Shown: positions 44,498 through 52,917 of the stretch, one piece after another
Numbering within the stretch: the stretch's first letter is position 1
Layout: each line of letters begins with the position of its first letter
Assembly (NCBI GenBank): GCA_002376235.1
Contig: DFNX01000006.1
Span: 420,836-484,835, forward strand
DNA from: Neorhizobium sp. UBA3556
Lineage (GTDB): Bacteria > Pseudomonadota > Alphaproteobacteria > Rhizobiales > Rhizobiaceae
Length of the DNA stretch: 64,000 bases
Reading direction: 5' to 3'
Notes under the pieces: model-generated
The model's input: only the letters and a program-made list of their open reading frames with translations
Database searches by the model: none
What the model was told of the DNA's origin: nothing
Translations under genes and position numbers: made by a program

Positions 44498-44557
44498 ATG
44501 TACACAAATGTCAAATTAGATGACGTTCATGTTTTTTAAATTGACATATGTGTACAT
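44498..44557. promoter_or_regulatory. Mirror-image double operator/promoter between tetR and the demethylase gene
   Basis: Two 17-base arms, ATGTACACAAATGTCAA (44498-44514) and TTGACATATGTGTACAT (44541-44557), are reverse complements at 16 of 17 positions, separated by 26 AT-rich bases. Each arm holds a TTGACA that could be the -35 box of the outward promoter (44541-44546 for the demethylase, 44514-44509 for tetR). A bound TetR would block both. Confidence 0.75.
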
Positions 44558-44602
44558 TCACGCCTAGCGTTAATGCGTTGGTTCTAAACCGGAGCACGGC
44601 GC

Positions 44603-46639
44603 ATGTCGAACGACCCTCTTCTCCAGCCATACAAGCTCAAGCACCTCACCCTTCGCAACCGTATCATCGTCACTTCGCATGAACCGGCCTATCCGGAAGA
44701 TGGCATGCCAAAAGAGCGCTATCGCGCCTATACCGTTGAAAGGGCGAGGGGAGGGGTTGCACTAACGATGACGGCCGGATCGGCGGCAGTTTCTCGCGAC
44801 AGTCCGCCGGTTTTCAACAATCTGCTGGCCTACAAGGACGAGATCGTACCGTGGATCAGAGAAATGACCGACGCCGTGCACGAGCAGGGTTCGGCGATCA
44901 TGATCCAGCTGACCCATCTTGGACGGCGAACTCGCTGGGACAAGGGGGATTGGTTGCCGGTTGTCGCCCCGTCACATCACCGAGAGGCTTCGCATCGCGC
45001 TTTTCCCAAAAAAATCGAGGATTGGGATATCGAGCGAATAATCAAGGATTTCGCTGATGCTGCCGAAAGAATGAAGGCTGGCGGCATGGATGGCGTGGAA
45101 CTCGAAGCCTACGGCCATCTCATCGACCAATTTGCCTCACCGCTGACCAACGAGCTCGACGGTCCGTATGGCGGCTGTCTTGAGAACCGTATGCGCTTCT
45201 GTCTCGACGTGTTCAAAGCGATGCGCGAAAGAGTAGGGAACGACTTCATTCTTGGCGTGCGCTACACGGCAGATGAAGGTCTTCCGGGTGGGAACGGTCA
45301 AGCCGATGGCATAGAAATATCGAAGAAGCTTCGTGACAGCGGCCTTATCGACTATTTGAACGTCATTCGCGGACATATCGACACCGATCCGGGGCTCACG
45401 GATGTCATTCCCATTCAGGGCATGGCGAACTCTCCGCATCTGGATTTTGCCGGAGAAATCAAGGCAGCAACGAATTTCCCGACATTTCATGCCGCAAAGA
45501 TCCCGGATGTGGCCACTGCGCGCCACGCCATTGCTTCCGGCAAGATCGATATGGTGGGCATGACGCGCGCCCACATGACCGATCCGCATATCGTCCGCAA
45601 GATCATCGAGAAACGCGAGGATGATATCCGTCCTTGTGTAGGGGCAAATTACTGTCTCGACCGCATTTATCAGGGCGGGATGGCATTTTGTATCCATAAT
45701 GCCGCGACTGGCCGTGAGCAGACGATGCCGCACAGTGTCGAAAAATCGCCGGTTCGCAAAAAGGTCGTTATCGTCGGCGCGGGCCCTGCCGGATTGGAAG
45801 CGGCGAGGGTGGCTGCGGAACGTGGGCATGAGGTTGTTGTTTTCGAAGCGGCAAACGATCCGGGTGGTCAGATCCGGCTGACGGCACAAAGCGAGCGACG
45901 TCGGGAGATGATGAGCATCATCGATTGGCGCATGACACAGTGCGAGAAACAGGGCGTCGTGTTTCATTTCAATTCGTGGGCAGATGCGGATACGATTACC
46001 GCCGAACAGCCGGATGTGGTCATCATCGCAACGGGTGGCCTGCCTCATACGGATGTCTTATCCAACGGCAATGACCTGGTCGTATCCGCATGGGACATCA
46101 TTTCCGGCGATGTGAAACCAGGTGGCAATGTTCTTGTTTTTGATGATGCTGGCGACCATGCAGGCCTGCAGGCATCGGAATTTATCGCGAAAACTGGCGC
46201 AAAAGTTGAAATCATGACCCCCGACCGCTCCTTCGCTCCGGAGGTTATGGCCATGAACCTGGTGCCCTATATGCGTTCGCTTCAGAAACTGGACGTGACT
46301 TTCACCGTGACTTTCCGATTGGAGAGCGCCGAGCGTAGCGGCAATCAACTGATTGCCAAAGTAGGCAGTGACTACGGCGGGGTCCTGAAAGAGCGGATTG
46401 TTGACCAGATTGTTGTCAATCACGGAACGATTCCGCTGGATGATTTGTACTTTGAACTGAAACCTCTCTCCCGCAACCTGGGCGAGACCAATTACGACGA
46501 ACTCCTTGATGGCAGACCTCAGTCTGTAACGAGGAATGAAAATGGTGCTTTTCAATTGTTCCGGATCGGCGACGCCGTCGCCGCTCGTAATACCCATGCC
46601 GCAATTTATGACGGTTTGCGGATAGCCAAAGATCTCTGA
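44603..46639 (+). CDS. N-methylproline/dimethylglycine demethylase (StcD/DgcA-like), OYE-type flavoprotein
   Basis: The 678-residue protein is of the trimethylamine dehydrogenase/2,4-dienoyl-CoA reductase class. An N-terminal FMN TIM barrel (about 1-340) is followed by an Fe-S segment (Cys345, Cys351, Cys363) and an FAD/NAD half beginning KKVVIVGAGPAGLEAA. The position matching TMADH Cys348 is Ala here, so one expected cluster ligand is absent. Adjacent etfBA supplies the electron acceptor. Length and context fit StcD or DgcA. It would remove an N-methyl group from N-methylproline or dimethylglycine as formaldehyde. No Rieske oxygenase for the first demethylation is visible in the window. Confidence 0.85.
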   Translation: MSNDPLLQPYKLKHLTLRNRIIVTSHEPAYPEDGMPKERYRAYTVERARGGVALTMTAGSAAVSRDSPPVFNNLLAYKDEIVPWIREMTDAVHEQGSAIMIQLTHLGRRTRWDKGDWLPVVAPSHHREASHRAFPKKIEDWDIERIIKDFADAAERMKAGGMDGVELEAYGHLIDQFASPLTNELDGPYGGCLENRMRFCLDVFKAMRERVGNDFILGVRYTADEGLPGGNGQADGIEISKKLRDSGLIDYLNVIRGHIDTDPGLTDVIPIQGMANSPHLDFAGEIKAATNFPTFHAAKIPDVATARHAIASGKIDMVGMTRAHMTDPHIVRKIIEKREDDIRPCVGANYCLDRIYQGGMAFCIHNAATGREQTMPHSVEKSPVRKKVVIVGAGPAGLEAARVAAERGHEVVVFEAANDPGGQIRLTAQSERRREMMSIIDWRMTQCEKQGVVFHFNSWADADTITAEQPDVVIIATGGLPHTDVLSNGNDLVVSAWDIISGDVKPGGNVLVFDDAGDHAGLQASEFIAKTGAKVEIMTPDRSFAPEVMAMNLVPYMRSLQKLDVTFTVTFRLESAERSGNQLIAKVGSDYGGVLKERIVDQIVVNHGTIPLDDLYFELKPLSRNLGETNYDELLDGRPQSVTRNENGAFQLFRIGDAVAARNTHAAIYDGLRIAKDL

Positions 46640-46678
46640 ACTTCATCAAACGCAAAATAACGATAGGGGCATGCCTTC

Positions 46679-47425
46679 ATGAAGATCCTTGTGCCGGTAA
46701 AGCGTGTGGTTGATTACAACGTGAAGATCCGGGTGAAACCGGACAACACGGGTGTCGAACTGACCAACGTGAAGATGTCGATGAACCCTTTCGATGAAAT
46801 TTCCGTCGAGGAAGCACTTCGTCTGAAGGAAGCCGGCAAGGCGGAAGAGATCGTCATCGTGTCGATCGGTCCTGCCAAGACGGAAGAAACCATCCGCACA
46901 GCACTCGCCATGGGCGCCGATCGCGGCATCCTCATCGAGACCGACGAAGCCGTCGAGCCGCTCGCCGTTGCCAAGCTTTTGAAGGGCGTGGTCGAGGCTG
47001 AACAGCCGGGCCTCGTCATCGTTGGCAAACAGGCCATCGACGACGATTCGAACCAGACCGGCCAGATGCTGGCAGCCCTTCTCAACTGGGGTCAGGCAAC
47101 ATTTGCATCGAAGATCGAACTTACCGCTGACAAGGCAACCGTGACCCGTGAAGTTGATGGCGGTCTGCAGACAATTGACGTCAAGCTGCCCGCCATCGTC
47201 ACCTCTGACCTGCGTTTGAACGAGCCGCGTTACGCGTCGCTGCCGAATATCATGAAGGCCAAGAAGAAGCCGCTCGACAAGAAGGCACCTGCCGATTTCG
47301 GCGTCGATGTCGCGCCGCGCCTGAAGGTCTTGAAGACGGAAGAGCCGGGCGGCCGAAGCGCCGGTATCAAGGTCAAGTCGGTTGAAGAGCTGGTATCCAG
47401 CCTGAAAACCGCTGGCGTGATCTGA
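46679..47425 (+). CDS. etfB: Electron transfer flavoprotein, beta subunit
   Basis: The 248-residue subunit begins MKILVPVKRVVDYNVKIRV and carries NPFDEISVEEALRLKE, IVIVSIGP and GKQAIDDDSNQTGQMLAALL. It accepts electrons from the flavin demethylase and passes them to ETF:quinone oxidoreductase or a DgcB-like partner. It starts 39 bases after the demethylase stop and is followed closely by etfA, so the three genes form one operon under the TetR operator. Confidence 0.94.
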   Translation: MKILVPVKRVVDYNVKIRVKPDNTGVELTNVKMSMNPFDEISVEEALRLKEAGKAEEIVIVSIGPAKTEETIRTALAMGADRGILIETDEAVEPLAVAKLLKGVVEAEQPGLVIVGKQAIDDDSNQTGQMLAALLNWGQATFASKIELTADKATVTREVDGGLQTIDVKLPAIVTSDLRLNEPRYASLPNIMKAKKKPLDKKAPADFGVDVAPRLKVLKTEEPGGRSAGIKVKSVEELVSSLKTAGVI

Positions 47426-47447
47426 AGGTAAGGACAGGAGTATCATC

Positions 47448-48377
47448 ATGACCATTCTTCTTTTCGCCGAACACGACAATGCCAGCCTGTCCGACCAGAC
47501 CGCCAAGGCACTGAGCGCTGCAAGCCAGATCGGCGGCGACGTGCATGTGCTGGTCGCCGGTTCCGGTGCCAAGGCCGCCGCCGATGCGGCTGCACAGCTT
47601 TCCGGTGTCGCAAAGGTTCTGCTGGCCGACGACGCGGCCTACGCCAACAATCTCGCCGAACCACTGGCAGACCTGATCGTCTCGCTGGCCCCGGCCTATG
47701 ACGTTATTATCGGACCCGCGACCGTCTCGGTGAAGAACGTGCTGCCGCGCGTCGCAGCCCTTCTCGACGTGATGCAGATTTCGGAAATCGTCGAAGTGGT
47801 TTCCGCAGACACGTTCAAACGTCCGATCTATGCCGGTAACGCCATTCAAACGGTTCAGTCCGGTGACGCCAAAAAGGTCATCACGGTGCGCACCGCCTCG
47901 TTTGCGGCAGCGTCGGAAGGCGGCGCGGCATCGGTTGAAAACGCAACGGCTGCGGGCAATGCTGGCCTTTCCAGCTTTGTCTCCGACGCTCTGGCCGAAT
48001 CCGAGCGTCCGGAACTGACCTCGGCAAAAGTGATCATTTCCGGTGGCCGTGCACTCGGCTCTGCTGAAAAGTTCGAGGAAGTCATTCTGCCGGTTGCCGA
48101 CAAGCTGGGTGCTGCCGTCGGTGCATCGCGCGCCGCCGTCGACGCGGGTTATGCCCCGAACGACTGGCAGGTTGGCCAGACCGGCAAGGTCGTCGCACCG
48201 CAGCTTTACATCGCGGTCGGCATTTCCGGTGCGATCCAGCATCTGGCAGGCATGAAGGATTCGAAGGTTATCGTCGCCATCAACAAGGACGAAGACGCCC
48301 CGATCTTCCAGGTCGCAGATTACGGCCTCGTCGGCGATCTGTTCGAAATCCTGCCGCAACTTGAGAAGGCGCTGTGA
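47448..48377 (+). CDS. etfA: Electron transfer flavoprotein, alpha subunit
   Basis: The 309-residue FAD-binding subunit has the C-terminal signature VGASRAAVDAGYAPNDWQVGQTGKVVAPQLYIAVGISGAIQHLAGM and INKDEDAPIFQVADYGLVGDLF. Together with EtfB it carries one FAD and shuttles electrons from the demethylase. It starts behind GACAGGAG. It ends the operon before a terminator. Confidence 0.95.
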   Translation: MTILLFAEHDNASLSDQTAKALSAASQIGGDVHVLVAGSGAKAAADAAAQLSGVAKVLLADDAAYANNLAEPLADLIVSLAPAYDVIIGPATVSVKNVLPRVAALLDVMQISEIVEVVSADTFKRPIYAGNAIQTVQSGDAKKVITVRTASFAAASEGGAASVENATAAGNAGLSSFVSDALAESERPELTSAKVIISGGRALGSAEKFEEVILPVADKLGAAVGASRAAVDAGYAPNDWQVGQTGKVVAPQLYIAVGISGAIQHLAGMKDSKVIVAINKDEDAPIFQVADYGLVGDLFEILPQLEKAL

Positions 48378-48406
48378 AGATCTAGGCCAATGATCTTCTG
48401 CGTCCG

Positions 48407-48442
48407 AGGTCGCGAACCGCCCTGATCCGCGACCTTGTTTTT
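48407..48442. terminator. Terminator between etfA and the OCD-family gene
   Basis: The stem AGGTCGCG/CGCGACCT is followed by TTGTTTTT on the plus strand, between convergent genes. Confidence 0.85.
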
Positions 48443-48458
48443 GCCTCTTCCAGAGACG

Positions 48459-49421
48459 TTAGCCATCACGACTACGGGCGTGAACCAGTTTGGCAGCAAC
48501 CAGATCGGCAAGCCCCGAACCAACAGCTTTGAAGCAGGTGATCGACTGGCTATCCCTTCGTACAAATTCGTCGGCGCGGCACAGATCCGCCAGCGTTGAC
48601 AGAACATGCGATTCACCGATCAGTCCGGCATGAATAGGCTGCACCAGATCCCCGGCCTCGTGAAGCGCTTCGGCGGTATCCACATAAAGCTGTGATCTTG
48701 TGACGACCGCGTCGTCTGCCTCCCGCATTTTCGGGGTAAAGCCGCCGATCAAGTCGACATGCGTGCCCGGCGTCAGCCACTCTCCGCGAATGAAGGGTTC
48801 GGTGGCCAGTGTCGCTGTACTGATGATATCGGCGTTTCGAACTTCAGTTTCGAGATCCTCGACAACGTAGGCCTGTAATCCGCTTTCGCTCACACTTCTG
48901 GCAAGTCTGTGCGATACCTCCGGATTGGCGTCCCAGATGGCAACGTCCTCAATCGGCAGTACTGCCCTGTAGGCATCCGGGATCAAGCTACCGACACGTC
49001 CTGCGCCGGCAACGAGCAGTTTTGTCGAATCCGGCCTTGCGAGATAGGCTGCAGCCAAAGCCGATGTTGCCACAGTTCTACGCCCAGTGATCGTGTTGCC
49101 ATCCATCAGGGCAAGCTGCTCGCCGGTTTGGCCATTATAGAGCATATAGGTGGACACCAGGCCGGGGAGACCTCTCTTTGCATTGCCGGGAACAACCGTT
49201 ACGAGCTTGACCCCGAGATATTGCTCGACTTCAGCCGGATTGGTCCAGGCTGGCATAAGCAGCAGGGTCGCATCCGCCTCGCCATCCCGAGCCATCGTGT
49301 GATGATGTCTTTGTGGCAGTTGGCAGCCTGAGGCAAAGCCAATGCGCAAGGCGTCTACCAGCTCGACAAAGGGTAATGCAGCCGCTGTCTGGCCTGCATC
49401 GAGAATGGTGAAATTTCCCAT
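48459..49421 (-). CDS. Ornithine cyclodeaminase / mu-crystallin family enzyme, probable imine reductase
   Basis: The 320-residue protein starts at ATG 49421 behind AGGAGA. Landmarks are GNTITGRRTVATSALAAAYLARPDSTKLLVAGAGRVGSLI (NAD-binding) and DLIGGFTPKMREADDAVV. Members include ornithine cyclodeaminase, alanine dehydrogenase and delta1-pyrroline-2-carboxylate reductase (LhpI). Beside a proline-racemase-superfamily gene, the imine reductase role is most likely (inference). It is third in a run with the tautomerase and the epimerase-like gene. Confidence 0.85.
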   Translation of the reverse strand: MGNFTILDAGQTAAALPFVELVDALRIGFASGCQLPQRHHHTMARDGEADATLLLMPAWTNPAEVEQYLGVKLVTVVPGNAKRGLPGLVSTYMLYNGQTGEQLALMDGNTITGRRTVATSALAAAYLARPDSTKLLVAGAGRVGSLIPDAYRAVLPIEDVAIWDANPEVSHRLARSVSESGLQAYVVEDLETEVRNADIISTATLATEPFIRGEWLTPGTHVDLIGGFTPKMREADDAVVTRSQLYVDTAEALHEAGDLVQPIHAGLIGESHVLSTLADLCRADEFVRRDSQSITCFKAVGSGLADLVAAKLVHARSRDG

Positions 49422-49523
49422 AGGATCTCCTCTCCCTCTCACCGAAGCAAAAGAGCCGTCGTTGATTGATGAAGTAAGCGTGAGATAACGGCAGCGACAG
49501 AGAGCCTGTCACTGCCGCCGATG

Positions 49524-49730
49524 TCATGACATTGGGTTGGGTGATTGTGGCTTGCCGAGCGGTTCGCCAGCAACTGCCCAGTCATGCGGGGCTACGTCTG
49601 CGAACACAACCGTGGTAGCCTCAGGTGCAATCGCGGCGATGCGATGTAATGCATCCGTGATCTCACGCGCGACGGCTGCCTTGATCTCTGGACTGCGGCC
49701 CGCCAGAAGTTCGATGCGAACGATCGGCAT
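49524..49730 (-). CDS. 4-oxalocrotonate tautomerase family protein
   Basis: The 68-residue protein begins MPIVRIELLAGRSPEIKAAVAREITDAL. Removal of Met leaves the catalytic Pro1, and an Arg at position 11 follows as in the family. ATG 49730 (second of two adjacent ATGs) is chosen because it gives Pro1 and sits 7 bases after GGGAGGG. Such enzymes tautomerise enols and enamines. In this operon it could speed enamine-imine conversion of pyrroline-2-carboxylate for the neighbouring reductase (inference). Confidence 0.85.
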   Translation of the reverse strand: MPIVRIELLAGRSPEIKAAVAREITDALHRIAAIAPEATTVVFADVAPHDWAVAGEPLGKPQSPNPMS

Positions 49731-49740
49731 CATACCCTCC

Positions 49741-50769
49741 CTAGAGATCCATCGGCCAAGTGTCGGAAAGTCGGTAACCGGACTGGAAAGGATCCGCCGG
49801 GTCGACCATCAACTGCTTGGTGCCAAAAATCCAGGCGCGCCCGGAAATGATCGGGCTGATGGCGCGCGTACCGTTGACATCTACTTCGCTGTCGATGCTG
49901 CAATGGAACTCCGTGTCCAGCAATGAGGTACCTACGAATTTGTCGCCAACATTCATCTGGCCACGGGCATGCAGTACCGCCATACGTGCGGAGCAACCTG
50001 TGCCGCAAGGTGAACGGTCGATCTTACCGGGCCGGATCGCAACCGCATTCTTGCCCCAAAGGACGCCGTCTTTCATTTCAACCGGATCGGTGATCTGGCA
50101 GAAGGAAATATGCCCCCAATCGTTGTCAGGATGTTTGAAGCCAAGCTGCTTGTTCGCAGCTTCGGTGATCTTCACACCCAAACGTGCAATATCCCGCGCA
50201 TTTTCAGGGGCCAGCGTCAGGCCGATAGAGGCGGCATCGACGATGACGAAGCTGTCGCCACCGTAGGCGATGTCGACGGTAATCGTTCCAAGACCCTCGA
50301 CCTCGATCTGTGCATCCAGTTGCGTGGCAAAGGACGGCACGTTCTTGACGCGAATACGCTCCGCCTTGCCGTTCTTGCATTCGGCTTCAACCTCGATCAA
50401 CCCGCCCGGTGGCTCAAGCACCATGCGTGTCACAGGCTCCTGCATCGGAATGATGCCGGTATCGAGAAGAACGGTCGATACGCACATCGAGTTCGAGCCG
50501 GACATTGGTGGCGTATCGGCCGGTTCCATGACGATCCAGCCCATCTGCGCCTTCGGGTTTTTAGGCGGTACAAGCAAGTTGACGTGGCGGAAGACACCGC
50601 CGCGTGGCTCGTTTAGCACGAAGTTTCGAAGCGTCTCATCCTCCGCGATAAAGCGGGACTGTTCCCAGACGGTGGCGCCTGGGGGAGGGGCTACGCCACC
50701 GACGATAACGTCGCCGACTTCCCCTTCCGCATGGCAGCTGACGACATGTATGACCTTGGAGCTACGCAT
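49741..50769 (-). CDS. Proline-racemase-superfamily enzyme, Ser/Cys type (second copy)
   Basis: The 342-residue protein is a paralogue of the one at 37636-38688. Catalytic positions are Ser90 (PPMSGSNS) and Cys255 (DRSPCGTGCSA). It may epimerise 4-hydroxyproline or dehydrate 3-hydroxyproline. The OCD-family reductase and tautomerase downstream favour the dehydratase route, because its product, delta1-pyrroline-2-carboxylate, needs both steps. It is preceded by the amino-acid ABC genes on the same strand. Confidence 0.88.
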   Translation of the reverse strand: MRSSKVIHVVSCHAEGEVGDVIVGGVAPPPGATVWEQSRFIAEDETLRNFVLNEPRGGVFRHVNLLVPPKNPKAQMGWIVMEPADTPPMSGSNSMCVSTVLLDTGIIPMQEPVTRMVLEPPGGLIEVEAECKNGKAERIRVKNVPSFATQLDAQIEVEGLGTITVDIAYGGDSFVIVDAASIGLTLAPENARDIARLGVKITEAANKQLGFKHPDNDWGHISFCQITDPVEMKDGVLWGKNAVAIRPGKIDRSPCGTGCSARMAVLHARGQMNVGDKFVGTSLLDTEFHCSIDSEVDVNGTRAISPIISGRAWIFGTKQLMVDPADPFQSGYRLSDTWPMDL

Positions 50770-50811
50770 TGTCTTGTTCCTTGGATATATTGTGCGTTTG
50801 ACGCTTGGTGT

Positions 50812-51531
50812 TCATATGGATTTGAGGAATGCTGCCGTTTCGGCTCTCTGCGGATCCTCGAAAATCTGTTCAGGCGTGCCGAATTCGTGGATGAGGCCTT
50901 CGCGAAAGAAGGCAACGCGGTCAGAAACTTCGCGTGCAAACTTCATTTCGTGTGTGACGACGATCATTGTCATGCCCTCACTCGACAGCATGCGCATCGT
51001 GTCCAGCACTTCACCGACGAGCTGGGGGTCGAGCGCGGAGGTGACTTCATCGAACAGCATGTAATCGGGCGACATGGCGAGCGCACGGGCAATCGCCATA
51101 CGTTGCTGCTGACCGCCCGAAAGCCGCGAAGGGTAAACCTTCAGCTTTTCAGCTAGGCCCACGTGACTCAATTGTTGAACGGCTATTTCTTCGGCCTCAC
51201 GCTTGCTTTTGCCGAGTACCTTTCGTGGCGCCAGCATCACGTTTTCCAGCACAGTCAGGTGCGGAAAGGCGTTCCATTGCTGGAAAACGATACCAATCTT
51301 GCGACGCAATTTGTTCAGGTCTGTGGACTTGGCGTGAACATCGGTTCCGTCGATACGGATGTTGCCTGACTGGATCTGCTCAAGCCCGTTTATGCACATG
51401 AGCATGGTGGACTTGCCCGAACCGGAGCCACCAATCATCGAGACGACTTCGCCCTTGTTCACTGTGAAGTTGATGCCTTTGAGGACCTCAAGGTCGCCGA
51501 AGGATTTGCGGACGTCTTGAACTTCGATCAT
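50812..51531 (-). CDS. Polar amino-acid ABC importer ATPase (GlnQ/HisP-type)
   Basis: The 239-residue ATPase has Walker A GGSGSGKST (34-42), signature LSGGQQQR and FDEVTSALDPQLVGEVL. ATG 51531 overlaps the permease stop (ATGA); GTG 51543 is in frame upstream. It is the last importer gene before the epimerase-like gene. The substrate is probably a hydroxyproline or another imino acid, judged from neighbours only. Confidence 0.93.
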   Translation of the reverse strand: MIEVQDVRKSFGDLEVLKGINFTVNKGEVVSMIGGSGSGKSTMLMCINGLEQIQSGNIRIDGTDVHAKSTDLNKLRRKIGIVFQQWNAFPHLTVLENVMLAPRKVLGKSKREAEEIAVQQLSHVGLAEKLKVYPSRLSGGQQQRMAIARALAMSPDYMLFDEVTSALDPQLVGEVLDTMRMLSSEGMTMIVVTHEMKFAREVSDRVAFFREGLIHEFGTPEQIFEDPQRAETAAFLKSI

Positions 51532-52178
51532 TGGTTTTGCCACTTCTTTTCAAGGTGCGCGCCGACGCGGGCAATCGGAAAACTCATCAGGAAGTAGATG
51601 AGACCGGCGACCATCAGGACGAACATCGGCTCCTGGAGCCTGGTGATGATGATTTGTGAGTTCTTGAGCAGTTCGGCGATGCCGATCCAAAGCACCAGCG
51701 CGGTATCCTTCATGACGCCAAGCGTCAGACCGATCCAACTCGGCAACATCACCCTGGTGGCCATTGGCAGCACGATGTGGGTCAGGTCTTGCGACCAGGA
51801 GAGCCCAAGCGAACGTGCGGCACGTCGGGTCGTCTGCGGGACAGCCAGAACGCCGCTTCGGACGATCTCGGTGCAATAAGCCGCCGTATAGATAGCAAGC
51901 CCAGCGCAGGCGACCTGAAAAGGCGGCAGCCCGATTTTGGCTATCGAGTTGAAGGAATTGAACAGGACGAGCTGGATCAGCAGCGGTACCGAGCGGAAGA
52001 TGTCGAGGAAACCGCCGACCAAAATGCTGAGCCACTTGGGGCCGCCGGCGCGGATCAACCCGAAGGCAATCCCTAGGATCGTTCCGCCTAGCACGGCCCA
52101 GAAGGTGATAGCGAGCGTTACACCTGCTCCGCGCAGCATGAACCAGATATCGTTCATCGTCATGGCTGTATCGATCAT
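51528..52178 (-). CDS. Polar amino-acid ABC permease (HisM/GlnP-type), first
   Basis: This 216-residue inner-membrane permease has about five helices. The EAA-like loop is AARSLGLSWSQDLTHIVLPMATRVMLPSWIG, with the typical RSVPLLIQLVLF and TAAYCTEIVRSGVLAVPQTTRRAARSLGL. It pairs with the permease at 52189 and is coupled to the ATPase gene by an ATGA overlap. Confidence 0.93.
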   Translation of the reverse strand: MIDTAMTMNDIWFMLRGAGVTLAITFWAVLGGTILGIAFGLIRAGGPKWLSILVGGFLDIFRSVPLLIQLVLFNSFNSIAKIGLPPFQVACAGLAIYTAAYCTEIVRSGVLAVPQTTRRAARSLGLSWSQDLTHIVLPMATRVMLPSWIGLTLGVMKDTALVLWIGIAELLKNSQIIITRLQEPMFVLMVAGLIYFLMSFPIARVGAHLEKKWQNQ

Positions 52179-52188
52179 GACATCCTCC

Positions 52189-52854
52189 TCAGTAGCGGAA
52201 GAGCCGCGCCGCCAGAAGGCGGGCCGACAGGGTGAACATTTTGGCGATCAGCAGATAAAGGACAGCCGCGGCAAAGAAATATTCGAAGGTGCGGAAAGTG
52301 CGCACATTCAACTCCTGCGTCACACCTGTCAGATCTGTCGTCAATCCGACAACAACACCGAGTGATGTCATGAGGATTGACCAGACCATCTGGTTCGTCA
52401 GAGCGAAATAAACCACACGGAACATTTGCGGCAGCACGATCAACCACATTGCTTGCGCTGGTCCCATGCCGAGTGAACGGGCAGCGCGCATCTGCGTGTC
52501 CGGAACCGCCTTGAAGCCACCGCGAAATGTTTCCGCGAGATAACCGGCATTGTTAAACGTGATGCCGATCAGCAATGCCCAGTAGGAGTCGATCCGGATG
52601 CCGAGCGAACCAAGGCCAAAATAGACCATGTAGATCTGGAAAAGAGCTGGCGTGTTGCGCGCAATCTCAATCCAGATATTGGCGATGGAAATCAGGCCGA
52701 TATTGTTCGACCTTTTAAACAAGGCAAGAAACACGGCAATAATGGTGCCGATGATCATCGCCAGGGCTGCGATCTCGATTGTGACGAGCGCACCCCACAG
52801 CATGTCTGGCAGTGCCTGCCAAGCCTGCCGCCAGTGGAAGGAATATTTGAACAT
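52189..52854 (-). CDS. Polar amino-acid ABC permease (HisQ/GlnP-type), second
   Basis: The 221-residue inner-membrane protein has the family segments ARNTPALFQIYMVYFG and NAGYLAETFRGGFKAVPDTQMRAARSLGM. It forms the heterodimeric channel with the next gene, 10 bases away. A hairpin separates it from the upstream binding-protein remnant. Confidence 0.93.
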   Translation of the reverse strand: MFKYSFHWRQAWQALPDMLWGALVTIEIAALAMIIGTIIAVFLALFKRSNNIGLISIANIWIEIARNTPALFQIYMVYFGLGSLGIRIDSYWALLIGITFNNAGYLAETFRGGFKAVPDTQMRAARSLGMGPAQAMWLIVLPQMFRVVYFALTNQMVWSILMTSLGVVVGLTTDLTGVTQELNVRTFRTFEYFFAAAVLYLLIAKMFTLSARLLAARLFRY

Positions 52855-52885
52855 AGCGCTGCCCGGAAGCTTGAGCGTTGCAGGA

Positions 52886-52909
52886 ACGGGAGCCCTTGCA
52901 GGCCCCCGT
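52886..52909 (-). terminator. Intercistronic hairpin after the binding-protein gene
   Basis: The imperfect stem ACGGGAGCC/GGCCCCCGT has a loop of about 6 bases. It occupies the same operon position as the hairpins after the other two binding-protein genes. Confidence 0.5.
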
Positions 52910-52917
52910 CGGCCAAA

